DNA from: Olivibacter domesticus
GTDB lineage: Bacteria; Bacteroidota; Bacteroidia; Sphingobacteriales; Sphingobacteriaceae
Assembly: GCF_900109575.1 (NCBI RefSeq)
Contig: NZ_FOAF01000002.1
Location: 868,001 to 932,000, forward strand
Reading direction: 5' to 3'
Length of the DNA stretch: 64,000 bases
In this document: one piece after another, positions 1-8,219 of the stretch
Position numbering within the stretch: the stretch's first letter is position 1
How the letters are laid out: the number at the start of each line of letters is the position of its first letter
Notes under the pieces: model-generated
What the model was told of the DNA's origin: nothing
The model's database searches: none
What the model saw: the letters and a program-made list of their open reading frames with translations, nothing else
Translations under genes and position numbers: made by a program

Positions 1-1
1 T

Positions 2-352
2 GGCCTGATCAAGAATGGAGAGTTGATGAGGTTAATACAAAGAGCAAATAAATTATACCGACAGCGATGCCATTTTCTAGCAGATTTAATAAATACGCAG
101 TTAGGCGAAGTGATAGAATTTACACGCCCAAATGGCGGAATGGCATTGTGGCTACAATTTCAAAAAGATTTCCCATTGGAAAAACTCATTAAAAAAAACT
201 CCGCTTTGGGATTGGAGATCACGGGAAGCATCTATTTTCAAGGGAAGGGCACACAATATAACGCTTTCCGATTTGGGTTTGCCTCACTCCATGAAAAGGA
301 ATTGGATAAAGCGGTACAAATCTTACGAACATCGATCTATGGCCTAAAATAA
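2..352 (+). CDS. PLP-dependent aminotransferase of the MocR/GntR type, C-terminal part (partial)
   Basis: The frame is open from base 2, so the gene starts before the window. The TTG at 23 is internal, not a start. What remains is the small C-terminal domain of a fold-type I aminotransferase. It has the RLIQRANKLYRQR helix, the PNGGMALWLQF strand that closes the active site, and a terminal FRFGFASL segment that resembles the 'xRLGFA' end of MocR proteins. MocR proteins carry an N-terminal GntR winged helix and act as PLP-sensing regulators. That half lies outside the window, so a free aminotransferase cannot be excluded. The assignment of the visible domain is fairly secure; the regulator role is inference. 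Confidence 0.7.
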   Translation, partial: GLIKNGELMRLIQRANKLYRQRCHFLADLINTQLGEVIEFTRPNGGMALWLQFQKDFPLEKLIKKNSALGLEITGSIYFQGKGTQYNAFRFGFASLHEKELDKAVQILRTSIYGLK

Positions 353-457
353 GGAAAGCAAAATTTTTCTCATTTCGAATACAAAATCCCTCGCTTAGCA
401 TACAAGATAGTGATAGCAGCAGTTGATCTTTGTGTTATTAATTTTAAAAAATAAGAT

Positions 458-1306
458 ATGACACATCGAAATGAAACTAATAAGGTTTGGTTTATTACTG
501 GCGCTTCCCGAGGTTTTGGTCGCGTTTGGACGGAAGCTGCTCTTAAACGCGGCGATAAAGTGGCCGCTACAGCGCGTGACTTGGCAAGTATTGCCGATCT
601 AAAGGAAAAATTTGGCGAAAACGTCCTAACATTGAAGCTCGATGTAACCAATCCGGATCAGGTGAAAGCTACGGTAGAACAGGCCCATACTTACTTTGGA
701 AGACTCGATATTGTTCTTAATAATGCGGGGTATTCATTGGTTGGCACGATAGAAGAAGCGAGTACCGATGATGTCCGAGCACTTTATGAAACGAATATTT
801 TAGGCCCGGTATCTGTTATTCAGGCGGCGCTGCCACTGCTCCGTAAACAAGGTTACGGCCACATATTGGGTACTTCAAGCAACCTTGGCCATGTAACGCT
901 GCCTGTAATAGGTTATTATTGTTCTTCAAAATGGGCATTCGAGGCGATCCATGAAAGCTTGGCTGCAGAGATCAAGCAATTTGGTATCAATGTAACGATC
1001 ATTGAACCCGGCGCCTATGCCACCGAGTTTGGCAGCCAACAGTCTTTAAAGTTTGCCGCTGGCCTCGATATTTACGAAAATTTTAAAACTACGTTTTTCG
1101 ATAATAGCTTAAAAACAATAGAACGGGGCGATCCGAACGCGACCCCCGAGGCGCTCTTCAAAGTTGTGGATGCGGAAGAACCGCCGTTGAGGTTCTTTTT
1201 AGGCAGCCATTGCTTACCTTGGACACAGAATGCCTACAAGGATCGTTTGGCGATTTGGGAAGCCTGGAAAGACGTTTCCAACTCAGCTCAGGGCCAATTA
1301 AAGTAA
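458..1306 (+). CDS. Short-chain dehydrogenase/reductase (SDR)
   Basis: This 282-residue classical SDR should catalyse an NAD(P)-dependent oxidation or reduction in the cytoplasm; the substrate is unknown. The cofactor-binding glycine motif TGASRGFG is at residues 14-21 and NNAG at 88-91. The catalytic Ser is near 140-141 and the YxxxK pair is Tyr154/Lys158, followed by the EPG turn. It is slightly longer than the 250-residue norm, with an extended C-terminal segment as in SDRs annotated as oxidoreductases of the YbbO/DltE-like type. An AraC-type regulator follows 80 bp downstream on the same strand, and such SDR/AraC pairs are often co-regulated. The gap between them holds a 10-bp inverted repeat. 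Confidence 0.9.
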   Translation: MTHRNETNKVWFITGASRGFGRVWTEAALKRGDKVAATARDLASIADLKEKFGENVLTLKLDVTNPDQVKATVEQAHTYFGRLDIVLNNAGYSLVGTIEEASTDDVRALYETNILGPVSVIQAALPLLRKQGYGHILGTSSNLGHVTLPVIGYYCSSKWAFEAIHESLAAEIKQFGINVTIIEPGAYATEFGSQQSLKFAAGLDIYENFKTTFFDNSLKTIERGDPNATPEALFKVVDAEEPPLRFFLGSHCLPWTQNAYKDRLAIWEAWKDVSNSAQGQLK

Positions 1307-1332
1307 ACATCCGGAAACTGTTCATTGAAGTC

Positions 1333-1370
1333 AACGATAACCGATATTTTAAATGATGTTGGTTATCGTT
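1333..1370. promoter_or_regulatory. Inverted repeat between SDR and AraC genes (operator or terminator)
   Basis: Two perfect 10-base arms, AACGATAACC at 1333-1342 and GGTTATCGTT at 1361-1370, are separated by 18 bases. The element starts 27 bases after the SDR stop and ends 17 bases before the AraC start. The second arm is followed by ATATTTAG, which could be a weak -7 element. The long loop argues against a classical terminator and for a protein-binding site; both remain possible. Confidence 0.45.
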
Positions 1371-1386
1371 ATATTTAGCTTTTAAA

Positions 1387-2316
1387 ATGAAAAGGAACGA
1401 AACTAATCCCCATAAATTTCAGTCTATATCGGATGCATACCAGGCTTTCGGCTTGCCCAAGCCGCGGCATCCGCTAATCAGTTTGATAAACGGTGCAGAT
1501 ATCCAGATCAATCCGAATGTACTATCTGGCTCCCATGTCCTGAATTTTTATAAGATATCTTACAAACCAAGGCTTAGCGGAAAATTGAAATACGGCCAAC
1601 ATTATTATGATTTTGACGGCGGCGGTATGCTGTTTGCAGCTCCCAATCAGGTTATTGGTAGCAATAGCGAAGAAGACGGCGATGCTGCTGCATGTTCGCT
1701 CTATACACTGCTCATTCATCCGGATTTTTTTCTGAGTTATCCCTTAGCCAAAAAGATGAAACACTATGGCTTCTTTTCTTATTCAACTAACGAGGCACTG
1801 CACCTGGCAGACGATGAGAAAGAAACAATTATTTCCATTTTTCGGATGATCGAAAAGGAGCTGAACAGCCGGATCGATGATTTTAGTCAGGACGTCATTA
1901 TTTCTCAGATTGAGCTGCTGCTAAATTTTGCTAATCGCTTTTACAAGCGTCAATTTATCACCCGTAAGGCAGTGAACAATGATCTGTTGGAAAAGCTCGA
2001 AGAACTATTGGATGACTATTTCAATAACGAAGCGTCATTAAGACAGGGTGTGCCTACCGTAGCATACCTTGCCGAGCATCTAAACCTTTCCTCAAGTTAT
2101 TTGAGCGACATGCTACGTTCGCTGACAGGGCAAAATGCGCAACAGCATATCCATGGTAAACTTATTGAAAAAGCGAAGGAGATACTGTCGACCACCAGCT
2201 TATCAATAAGTGAAGTAGCTTATGCTTTAGGATTTGAATACTCACAATCCTTCAGCAAGCTTTTTAAAAATAAGACCAACCTTTCTCCGCTGGAGTTCAG
2301 GAAACTATTTAACTAA
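1387..2316 (+). CDS. AraC-family transcriptional regulator
   Basis: 309 residues. The C-terminal 100 residues form the double helix-turn-helix of AraC/XylS proteins: the first helix pair is around TVAYLAEHLNLSSSYLSDMLRS, and the second is at SISEVAYALGFEYSQSFSKLFK followed by the usual LSPLEFR end. The N-terminal 190 residues are a cupin-like sensing region typical of Bacteroidota AraC proteins annotated near SDR genes. The likely target is the SDR gene just upstream and its own promoter, through the inverted repeat at 1333-1370. The ligand cannot be read from the sequence. Confidence 0.9.
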   Translation: MKRNETNPHKFQSISDAYQAFGLPKPRHPLISLINGADIQINPNVLSGSHVLNFYKISYKPRLSGKLKYGQHYYDFDGGGMLFAAPNQVIGSNSEEDGDAAACSLYTLLIHPDFFLSYPLAKKMKHYGFFSYSTNEALHLADDEKETIISIFRMIEKELNSRIDDFSQDVIISQIELLLNFANRFYKRQFITRKAVNNDLLEKLEELLDDYFNNEASLRQGVPTVAYLAEHLNLSSSYLSDMLRSLTGQNAQQHIHGKLIEKAKEILSTTSLSISEVAYALGFEYSQSFSKLFKNKTNLSPLEFRKLFN

Positions 2317-2451
2317 CTACTCTAAAAAAACTATTTTTTCATCACATGCGGAATAGTTATTGGATATAATTTACTGCTTACAAAACATTGTTTCTTTAAA
2401 CATTGAGGTATTTCTTTGTATATTACGTAATTTAATAATCTAAAGGAAGAG

Positions 2452-3096
2452 ATGGTGACAAATAAAAATGAAAAACCTGAATTTTGGGAATCTAGCTTTA
2501 TCGAAAAGCAGGAAATGTGGGGCTTTGAGCCGTCAAAATCTGCCGTATTGACGAAGGAGTTTTTTGTCCAAAAATCAGTAAAAAACATCCTGATACCAGG
2601 AATTGGTTATGGGCGGAATGCGCAGATTTTCAAAGAAAACGGAATAGCTGTAACAGGAATTGAGATTTCAAAAACGGCTATTGAAATGGCGAGGAAACAT
2701 TACGGCAGTGATATGAACATCTACCATGGTTCTGTAACCGATATGCCCTTCGATGAATATCAGTATGATGGGATATTTTGCTATGCGTTAATTCATTTAT
2801 TGGATGCCGACGAAAGGAAGAAACTCATTAGCGACTGCTATAATCAGCTTTCAGAAAATGGATATATGGTCTTTACAGTCATTTCAAAAGAAGCTCACAC
2901 GTATGGACAAGGCAAATTTGTTAGCAAGGATCGTTACGAAATATTTGATGGCGTTAAAATGTTTTTTTATGATAGCGCGTCAATCCATGCAGCATTTGAC
3001 CAAGTGGGGTTATTTGAAATAACAGAAATCAATGAGCATCAGCCATTCCATATAATTAAATGTAAAAAAAGCAGTAGATCGGAATCTACGGTTTAA
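2452..3096 (+). CDS. Class I SAM-dependent methyltransferase
   Basis: 214 residues with a Rossmann methyltransferase fold. Motif I is ILIPGIGYGRNAQIF near residues 45-60, the acidic residue that binds the SAM ribose follows in VTGIEIS, and the motif II/III region is GIFCYALIHLLD. The protein resembles the TehB/thiopurine-methyltransferase-like small-molecule methyltransferases, which handle tellurite, thiols or small aromatic substrates. The substrate cannot be assigned. It stands alone, with its own 135-bp upstream region and a Crp-type regulator gene 92 bp downstream. Confidence 0.85.
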   Translation: MVTNKNEKPEFWESSFIEKQEMWGFEPSKSAVLTKEFFVQKSVKNILIPGIGYGRNAQIFKENGIAVTGIEISKTAIEMARKHYGSDMNIYHGSVTDMPFDEYQYDGIFCYALIHLLDADERKKLISDCYNQLSENGYMVFTVISKEAHTYGQGKFVSKDRYEIFDGVKMFFYDSASIHAAFDQVGLFEITEINEHQPFHIIKCKKSSRSESTV

Positions 3097-3154
3097 CAAA
3101 TGTTCTACTGAAAAGGTTGCTATGTGTTATCTATTAAAATAGTAAATAGAGCGA

Positions 3155-3162
3155 TATCTTTG
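3155..3162 (+). promoter_or_regulatory. Putative -7 promoter element of the Crp-type regulator gene
   Basis: TATCTTTG matches the Bacteroidota -7 consensus TAnnTTTG exactly and lies 26 bases before the ATG at 3189. No clear TTTG -33 element is seen at the expected distance, so confidence is moderate. Confidence 0.4.
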
Positions 3163-3188
3163 AGTGAGACACCTATTTCAAGTGCAAA

Positions 3189-3758
3189 ATGGAAGAATTC
3201 TTTCTTAAAGTAAATAATTATAATCAGCTGACGCCAGCTGCAGCATCGGCATGGATGCAAATTTTGAAACGAAAAGAATATAAAAAAGGAAGTTTCTTAA
3301 TCAGAGCCGGTGAAACTGCAAAAAATATTGCTTTTGTTTCGCGAGGTCTATTCTCTCAATATGCTTTAACTGAAAATGGAAATGTTTACATAAAACGTTT
3401 TTTTTCGGAAGGCTATTTCGCAGCATCTACAACATCTCTTTTAAGCAAAAGTCCCAGTGCGACTACCATTGAAGCGCTGGAAAACTCAATTGTTTGGGAA
3501 TATAATTTTGAGGCGTTTAAAGCGCTTACTCAGAAGTATCAAGATATAGCTGGGTTTTACATTAATTATATGGAGCTGCATTGGATAATTGAAAAGGAGC
3601 CCGAAGAGATTGGTTTCAGACAAAATACAGCAAAAGACCGGTATGAAGATTTTATTAAAAAATATCCCCAACTAAGTAAGCGAATAAAAAAACATCACAT
3701 CGCTTCGTATCTTGGCGTTACGCCAACGCAGGTGAGTCGTATCTTCTCGAATAAATAA
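3189..3758 (+). CDS. Crp/Fnr-family transcriptional regulator
   Basis: 189 residues. The N-terminal 120 residues form a cyclic-nucleotide-binding-like beta barrel (KKGSFLIRAGETAKNIAFVSRG, then the YFAAST turn). The C-terminal end carries a short winged helix, HHIASYLGVTPTQVSRIF. This architecture is common in Bacteroidota Crp-like regulators, in which the cAMP-contacting residues are usually not conserved. The effector is unknown. It is monocistronic as far as can be seen. Confidence 0.88.
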   Translation: MEEFFLKVNNYNQLTPAAASAWMQILKRKEYKKGSFLIRAGETAKNIAFVSRGLFSQYALTENGNVYIKRFFSEGYFAASTTSLLSKSPSATTIEALENSIVWEYNFEAFKALTQKYQDIAGFYINYMELHWIIEKEPEEIGFRQNTAKDRYEDFIKKYPQLSKRIKKHHIASYLGVTPTQVSRIFSNK

Positions 3759-3986
3759 CATTACTACTTTTCCCCAACAAGTTGAGCGGTGATGAAACTA
3801 TTTCCGTTTTCTCAACAAATGTAAATGTTTTTCACCGAAGAAGGTTTCATATTTGTACTATCATCAGCTAATGAAAGGGTTATTATAAATACGATTTATG
3901 AACTGATTATTCAACCAGATAAAACAAACGTTCACTGCATTTCAATTCAGCGAGGTTATATTCTTAATCACAAAAAATAGGAACAA

Positions 3987-4343
3987 ATGAAAAAGACAAA
4001 AATTGATGAGTTTATGAGCAAACTCGCGCATCCGTTAAAGGCAGAAATGGAAGCTGTAATAACAATTATACGGGAAGCTAGCCAAATGCTGGAAGAAGAT
4101 GTGAAATGGGGTGGACCAAGTTTTGACTATAAAGAACCGATGGCAACCTTTAATCCAAGAGTAAAAGATTTCGTAGCAGTGATTTTTCACAAAGGTGAGT
4201 TACTGAACAACAAAACAGGAGTACTTGAGCCAGGACCTAAAGGGAAGGCCTATGCAAAATTTCAGTCTATGAATGACGTAAAAAAACATAAAGATAATCT
4301 CCAAGCAGTTGTTAAAGATTGGATTCGATTAATGGATAAGTAG
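3987..4343 (+). CDS. DUF1801 (YdhG-like) domain protein
   Basis: 118 residues spanning a single DUF1801 domain, a small alpha/beta fold found in many soil Bacteroidota. Recognisable parts are the N-terminal helix PLKAEMEAVITIIREAS, the core VKWGGPSFDYKEPMATFNP and the GPKGKAYAKF segment near the C-terminus. The function is uncharacterised; structural relatives are linked to iron or stress responses only by loose annotation. A 228-bp gap precedes it and contains two mutually exclusive short inverted repeats (3781-3837). Confidence 0.8.
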   Translation: MKKTKIDEFMSKLAHPLKAEMEAVITIIREASQMLEEDVKWGGPSFDYKEPMATFNPRVKDFVAVIFHKGELLNNKTGVLEPGPKGKAYAKFQSMNDVKKHKDNLQAVVKDWIRLMDK

Positions 4344-4482
4344 TTGTAATGGCCGAAATCAAACCTATTAGTATGAATAAATAGAAGAGGCCCCTTCTAA
4401 CTACCCATTAATAAGCATCAGGAACTTTCAGAAAGCCAGGAGATCAATTATAGCTGTGCGTTAAATAATGTTAAACAACCGG

Positions 4483-4500
4483 TTATAAACTTGTTTATAA
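4483..4500. promoter_or_regulatory. Palindrome upstream of the 4514 gene
   Basis: TTATAAAC and GTTTATAA form perfect 8-base arms separated by TT. The palindrome ends 13 bases before the ATG at 4514 and overlaps a second small palindrome AACCGGTT (4477-4484). Its position suggests an operator or a structured leader; no regulator is obvious. Confidence 0.35.
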
Positions 4501-4513
4501 TTAATTTCGACTA

Positions 4514-5236
4514 ATGAGTGATTATAAACTTTTTTTCATGTGTTTAGTTCTTTCTTTACCTGCAAATGCCTTATATGGGCAAGAGAAAAAGCTAAGTGGT
4601 ACGGTTGTATTGAACGACATACAAACTATTCAGCGGGTAAAAGTGACTGATGTAAGTATACATAATTTGGCAAGAAACATTTCAACGAAGCCTGACAATC
4701 TCGGTAATTTCCATATAAACGCGCAATTGGGTGATTCCTTGGAGGTATATCTCCCAGGATTACCAAAAAAATATGCACTGGTAAAAAGTTATGAGCATAC
4801 GACAATTTATTTGGACAGTACTATTCTTTTGGACGAGGTCAGTATAAATGCAACTATCGAAAATAAGAGTACTCTGGAAGAAACCGCCGTGGAGTATAGT
4901 AAACGAAATAGTATATATTTTGGGGGAAAGCCACCGATCGCGTTGTTATCCCCTTTTAGTGGCAGCCCAATAACTTTTTTCCGCGAACTGTTGGGTAAAG
5001 ACGGCAAAAAGGTAAGAAGATTTAACAATTATATTCGTCAACAGATCGAATTCAATGAAATTGATGCAAAGTTTAACATACAAACTATAAAACGGGTGGT
5101 ACCCATCGAAGAAAACGAAATCGAGACCTTTAAAGCAAAATACGAGCCTAATATAGAAGAGGTTAATAAATGGTCAAATTATGAACTATATGAATACATT
5201 AAGCAGTCTTATCAGGATTTTAAGAAAGACGACTGA
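4514..5236 (+). CDS. Exported protein with carboxypeptidase-regulatory-like domain
   Basis: 240 residues. A signal peptide (about residues 1-22, ending ALYGQ) is followed by a beta-sandwich domain of the CarboxypepD_reg type: KLSGTVVLNDIQTIQRVKVTDVSI, then NLGNFHINAQLGDSLEVYLPG. The rest is a charged helical tail that ends in EEVNKWSNYELYEYIKQSYQDF. Short proteins of this architecture are frequent in Bacteroidota periplasms and have no defined role. There is no TonB-receptor barrel, so this is a stand-alone domain protein, not a truncated receptor. Confidence 0.75.
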   Translation: MSDYKLFFMCLVLSLPANALYGQEKKLSGTVVLNDIQTIQRVKVTDVSIHNLARNISTKPDNLGNFHINAQLGDSLEVYLPGLPKKYALVKSYEHTTIYLDSTILLDEVSINATIENKSTLEETAVEYSKRNSIYFGGKPPIALLSPFSGSPITFFRELLGKDGKKVRRFNNYIRQQIEFNEIDAKFNIQTIKRVVPIEENEIETFKAKYEPNIEEVNKWSNYELYEYIKQSYQDFKKDD

Positions 5237-5343
5237 GCTTGCATTTAAAAAGGAATATAGATGTTTATATAGGACTTTATAATTATACATTAGGTTATCA
5301 CGTTCTGATGATAAAAATCCAGAAGAATGGCATAAGTCTGTCC

Positions 5344-6096
5344 TTAAACCAGTCCCAAAAGTTGTTTAAAAAATGCCTCCGGGACTTTTCGCAATTCTCT
5401 ATAGTCGAGAAAGGCTATATTATAAGCATTAAGCCGTTTTTCAGCATCATGGTATTGCGGTTGGATTTTTTGCAGCGCAGAGATATCATCTTGAAACACC
5501 GTTATCATCGACTCTTCATCATCCGTCCAATTTTGCAGTTCAATGGCACGCAGCAGATTTACTCCCGACACCGGACCAATCTCCAAACCGAGCTGTATCG
5601 CCAGCTTTTGAGCCAACAAAATGGCGTCTGCTTCATAGGTTTTCAGTGCGACACCATTGTTTGAACAAAGGACCCTCCCCCCTATTTCCCGGCCGGAAGA
5701 GCCGAATATACGTTCCATGGTATACCACCCCGTCTCTTTCGAAAATGGGTCAGATTCCCGCAGCAGTCCGAAGATTTTTTTTGTTCCCCTTCCTACAAGT
5801 TGTAGATAGCTTCCGATCGTGAAGGCAGATCCTAGTTGAGAGACTTCAGAAATGAATATATCAGGAGACAGCCCTTCACCATGGAGCTGCTTAATAAGCG
5901 TAACTGCAGAAAAATAAAAATACAGCTCCTCCATCTCGGGAACATCTGCTACTGCTGGTTTATTACTGGAGATAATTCTTGAATAAAGTGTTTTTCTGAC
6001 ACCATACAACTGATAATCGATGGCATACATCGTGTCGCTTCGTACACTATCTAGGAGCTGATGTTTTGCTTCAATAGAAATATTATTAAAATTCAT
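5344..6096 (-). CDS. Short PLP-fold (cysteine-synthase-like, fold type II) protein lacking the catalytic N-terminus
   Basis: 250 residues. Residues about 78-215 resemble the second two-thirds of O-acetylserine sulfhydrylase-type enzymes: DIFISEVSQLGSAFTIGSYL matches the strand-loop usually reading 'GxGTGGT', and the segment ending GLEIGPVSGVNLLRAIEL matches the 'GxSSGA' phosphate-proximal helix. The first 85 or so residues of a full enzyme, with the Schiff-base lysine and the TSGNTG loop, are absent. The upstream gap on this strand shows no coding for them. The glycine-rich loop is degenerate. A plausible ribosome site (AAAAGAGA) precedes the ATG, so the short form looks real. It is probably non-catalytic. 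It is divergent from the NUDIX regulator. Confidence 0.5.
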   Translation of the reverse strand: MNFNNISIEAKHQLLDSVRSDTMYAIDYQLYGVRKTLYSRIISSNKPAVADVPEMEELYFYFSAVTLIKQLHGEGLSPDIFISEVSQLGSAFTIGSYLQLVGRGTKKIFGLLRESDPFSKETGWYTMERIFGSSGREIGGRVLCSNNGVALKTYEADAILLAQKLAIQLGLEIGPVSGVNLLRAIELQNWTDDEESMITVFQDDISALQKIQPQYHDAEKRLNAYNIAFLDYRELRKVPEAFFKQLLGLV

Positions 6097-6212
6097 TTCT
6101 CTTTTGGTTATAAGGTCGATTTTTTGGATCGGTGGTCATTTTCATCTCTCTAATACTATTCTTCTCAACTTTTCACACAAGACACTGATCTGTCTGTTCA
6201 TTGTGTTCAGTT

Positions 6213-6234
6213 TTGGAAAACATTTCGTTTCCAA
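6213..6234. promoter_or_regulatory. Inverted repeat in the divergent promoter region (candidate NUDIX-regulator operator)
   Basis: TTGGAAA (6213-6219) and TTTCCAA (6228-6234) are perfect 7-base arms with an 8-base spacer. The site ends 24 bases before the ATG of the NUDIX/winged-helix gene and lies in the 162-bp region shared with the divergent 5344-6096 gene. Its size and placement fit the operator of a dimeric winged-helix regulator. Confidence 0.4.
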
Positions 6235-6258
6235 CACTTTTTTTTCTTTTTTTACCAT

Positions 6259-7023
6259 ATGGAACCCGCCAAACCCAACTCAACCATCGATGATCTCTTT
6301 AACCACCCCGAAAGGTTCCTTCCTTCGGTATCGGTTAAGTGCGCTATCTTTAGCTTTCAGGCCGGCGAACTCCTGGTTTTACTATTGAAGCCGAGTAACA
6401 CGAGCAGATGGGCACTCCCTGGCGGTCTTATATATAATGACGAGGATATTGATGATGCCGTTAAAAGAGTCTTATATGACAGCACACTACTGAATGATCT
6501 TTTTTTCAAGCCTTTCGATGCCTTTGGCAAGGTCAACAGACAGGGAAATCAATCATTGCAAGCTCATCATGAAGACAGCGTAGCAGACTTGATGACGAAA
6601 CGTTATATCACCATAGGTTACTATGCGCTGGTTGAATTCCAAAAGGTTATATCGATGAATAATGACATTTCTCTCGAATACTCCTGGTATCGCTTGAACG
6701 AGATTCCTGATCTGATCTGCGACCATAATCAGATAATTGAAAAAGCACTACAAACGTTGCATTACCATATCCACTACCAGCCGATATGCTATAACCTGTT
6801 ACCTGTCAAATTTCCGTTAAGAGACCTACAAGTCATCTACGAAACAATCCTCGGAAGGCACTTTGACCGTGCCAACTTCCAGCGCACGATGTTAGCAACT
6901 AATACCTTAGAAAGACAGGATAAACACTATTCGGGCAAATCACATCGGGCACCCTTCCTTTATTCTTTCCGGAAAAACGAATATTTTACCTCACTTAAAG
7001 AAGCAATGAATCGCGTTCGGTAA
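6259..7023 (+). CDS. NUDIX-domain winged-helix transcriptional regulator (NrtR/AraR-like)
   Basis: 254 residues. The N-terminal half is a NUDIX fold (VKCAIFSFQAGELLVLLLKP, then WALPGGLI). The NUDIX box itself is degenerate: after PGG the catalytic REExxEE glutamates are replaced (EDIDDAVKRVLYD). The C-terminal 90 residues, from FPLRDLQVIYETILG to a SFRKNEYF end, form the winged helix found in NrtR and in the AraR-type sugar regulators of Bacteroidota. Such proteins sense a metabolite (ADP-ribose or a sugar) and do not hydrolyse it. The likely target is the divergent promoter region upstream. It is not linked to NAD genes here, so the ligand is open. Confidence 0.85.
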   Translation: MEPAKPNSTIDDLFNHPERFLPSVSVKCAIFSFQAGELLVLLLKPSNTSRWALPGGLIYNDEDIDDAVKRVLYDSTLLNDLFFKPFDAFGKVNRQGNQSLQAHHEDSVADLMTKRYITIGYYALVEFQKVISMNNDISLEYSWYRLNEIPDLICDHNQIIEKALQTLHYHIHYQPICYNLLPVKFPLRDLQVIYETILGRHFDRANFQRTMLATNTLERQDKHYSGKSHRAPFLYSFRKNEYFTSLKEAMNRVR

Positions 7024-7150
7024 TGTCATTCATATCCAGCTATTTTTTTTATTTTATAAATATTCAAATAACCTACCTTTCAATAGTAGTATCGTTTTCA
7101 CGTCCTGCAAACCCATACAAAAGTACCTAGTGTCAATATGACAAAATAGC

Positions 7151-7158
7151 TATATTTG
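7151..7158 (+). promoter_or_regulatory. Putative -7 promoter element of the 7197 AraC gene
   Basis: TATATTTG is an exact TAnnTTTG match 38 bases before the ATG at 7197. The -33 TTTG is not clear. Confidence 0.4.
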
Positions 7159-7196
7159 CTAAAAAAATAGTCGTTTCTGTATACGGCCCTATTCCT

Positions 7197-8219
7197 ATGA
7201 AATTTCAATTTGCTACTGGGGAACCAGCGTTTATTAAAGTATTTATTGCGGCGCTGGACAGTAACTCTGCTGAATGTCGGATGACAATTCCTGAAAGGTA
7301 TGGGGAAGGGTATATGCTAATGCAGCAGCTTGAACCAGGGTTGGATTTACTGTTATTCAATATGAGGCTCACGAACGACATGCTTGTAAAATGTTTGCCT
7401 CCAGCCAGTGGGAAAAAAAAAGTGATCATCCGCTACAGTTTGTCAGGGCCACCAGATCGAAATCCCTTTAATAGATTCTCAGCAACCGGAGATATTGTAC
7501 CATCCCTTCATATCATACCAGGGAATATTTCCTGCGAAAATTTCTATCCTTCTGGGTATAATATCATTATCCTAATCATTGAGATAAGAATAACCTTTCT
7601 AAACAAGGTACTCAAGCGACATAAGACCATAGAACTCATAGAAAATATTCTATCAGGCAGACAACCATTCACTTTTGAGAGTTTGGAGGATAATGATTTG
7701 CGGTTAATTCAGCAACTGTTTGATAAACGGTCGAGCGGGCCCCTTGATAAAGTATTTTATCTTTCTAAAGTCTATGAACTAATTCATACTGTTTTCTCAG
7801 GTATGTTCGACAGAGAAAGTGAGATTTTAAGTCGGGTAAAAACAATAGACAGGGAAAAAATTGATCTAGTGAGGCAAATCATTCTTACCAATCTTTCCAC
7901 TCCCCCTCGTCTTAAGGAACTTGCAAACAGGGTTCACCTCAGCGAAGCTAAAATGAGACGTTTATTTAAATTGGTACATGGAAAAAGTCTTTACCGTTAT
8001 TATGAGCAAGAACGGATGAAAGAGGCTGCCAAACTGATTCGCACGGGTGAATACACGATAACAGAAGTTGGATACAGGATGGGGTTCTCCAATTTGAGTC
8101 ACTTCTCCCGATTGTTCGCAAAACACATCGGTGCAAAGCCTAAAAAGTATGAACATATCATGGCCAAGCAACATTCCAGCGACGGGCAATCTCAATCAAT
8201 TAACTGGTATGGTAATTAG
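7197..8219 (+). CDS. AraC-family transcriptional regulator (PchR-like architecture)
   Basis: 340 residues. The AraC-type double helix-turn-helix is in the C-terminal 100 residues: LKELANRVHLSEAKMRRLFKLVHG, then ITEVGYRMGFSNLSHFSRLFAKHIG with the terminal AKPKKYEH. The N-terminal 220 residues have no recognisable motif and match the layout of Bacteroidota AraC proteins related to siderophore regulators such as PchR. The gene is followed by a 312-bp gap before the DUF1593 gene and is not obviously part of an operon. The ligand is unknown. Confidence 0.88.
   Translation: MKFQFATGEPAFIKVFIAALDSNSAECRMTIPERYGEGYMLMQQLEPGLDLLLFNMRLTNDMLVKCLPPASGKKKVIIRYSLSGPPDRNPFNRFSATGDIVPSLHIIPGNISCENFYPSGYNIIILIIEIRITFLNKVLKRHKTIELIENILSGRQPFTFESLEDNDLRLIQQLFDKRSSGPLDKVFYLSKVYELIHTVFSGMFDRESEILSRVKTIDREKIDLVRQIILTNLSTPPRLKELANRVHLSEAKMRRLFKLVHGKSLYRYYEQERMKEAAKLIRTGEYTITEVGYRMGFSNLSHFSRLFAKHIGAKPKKYEHIMAKQHSSDGQSQSINWYGN

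Noticed and set aside
5239-5664. A 141-codon plus-strand open frame after the exported-protein gene.
   Set aside because: It mostly lies opposite the 5344-6096 PLP-fold gene, has no recognisable motif and no ribosome site, and its sequence is that of an antisense shadow.
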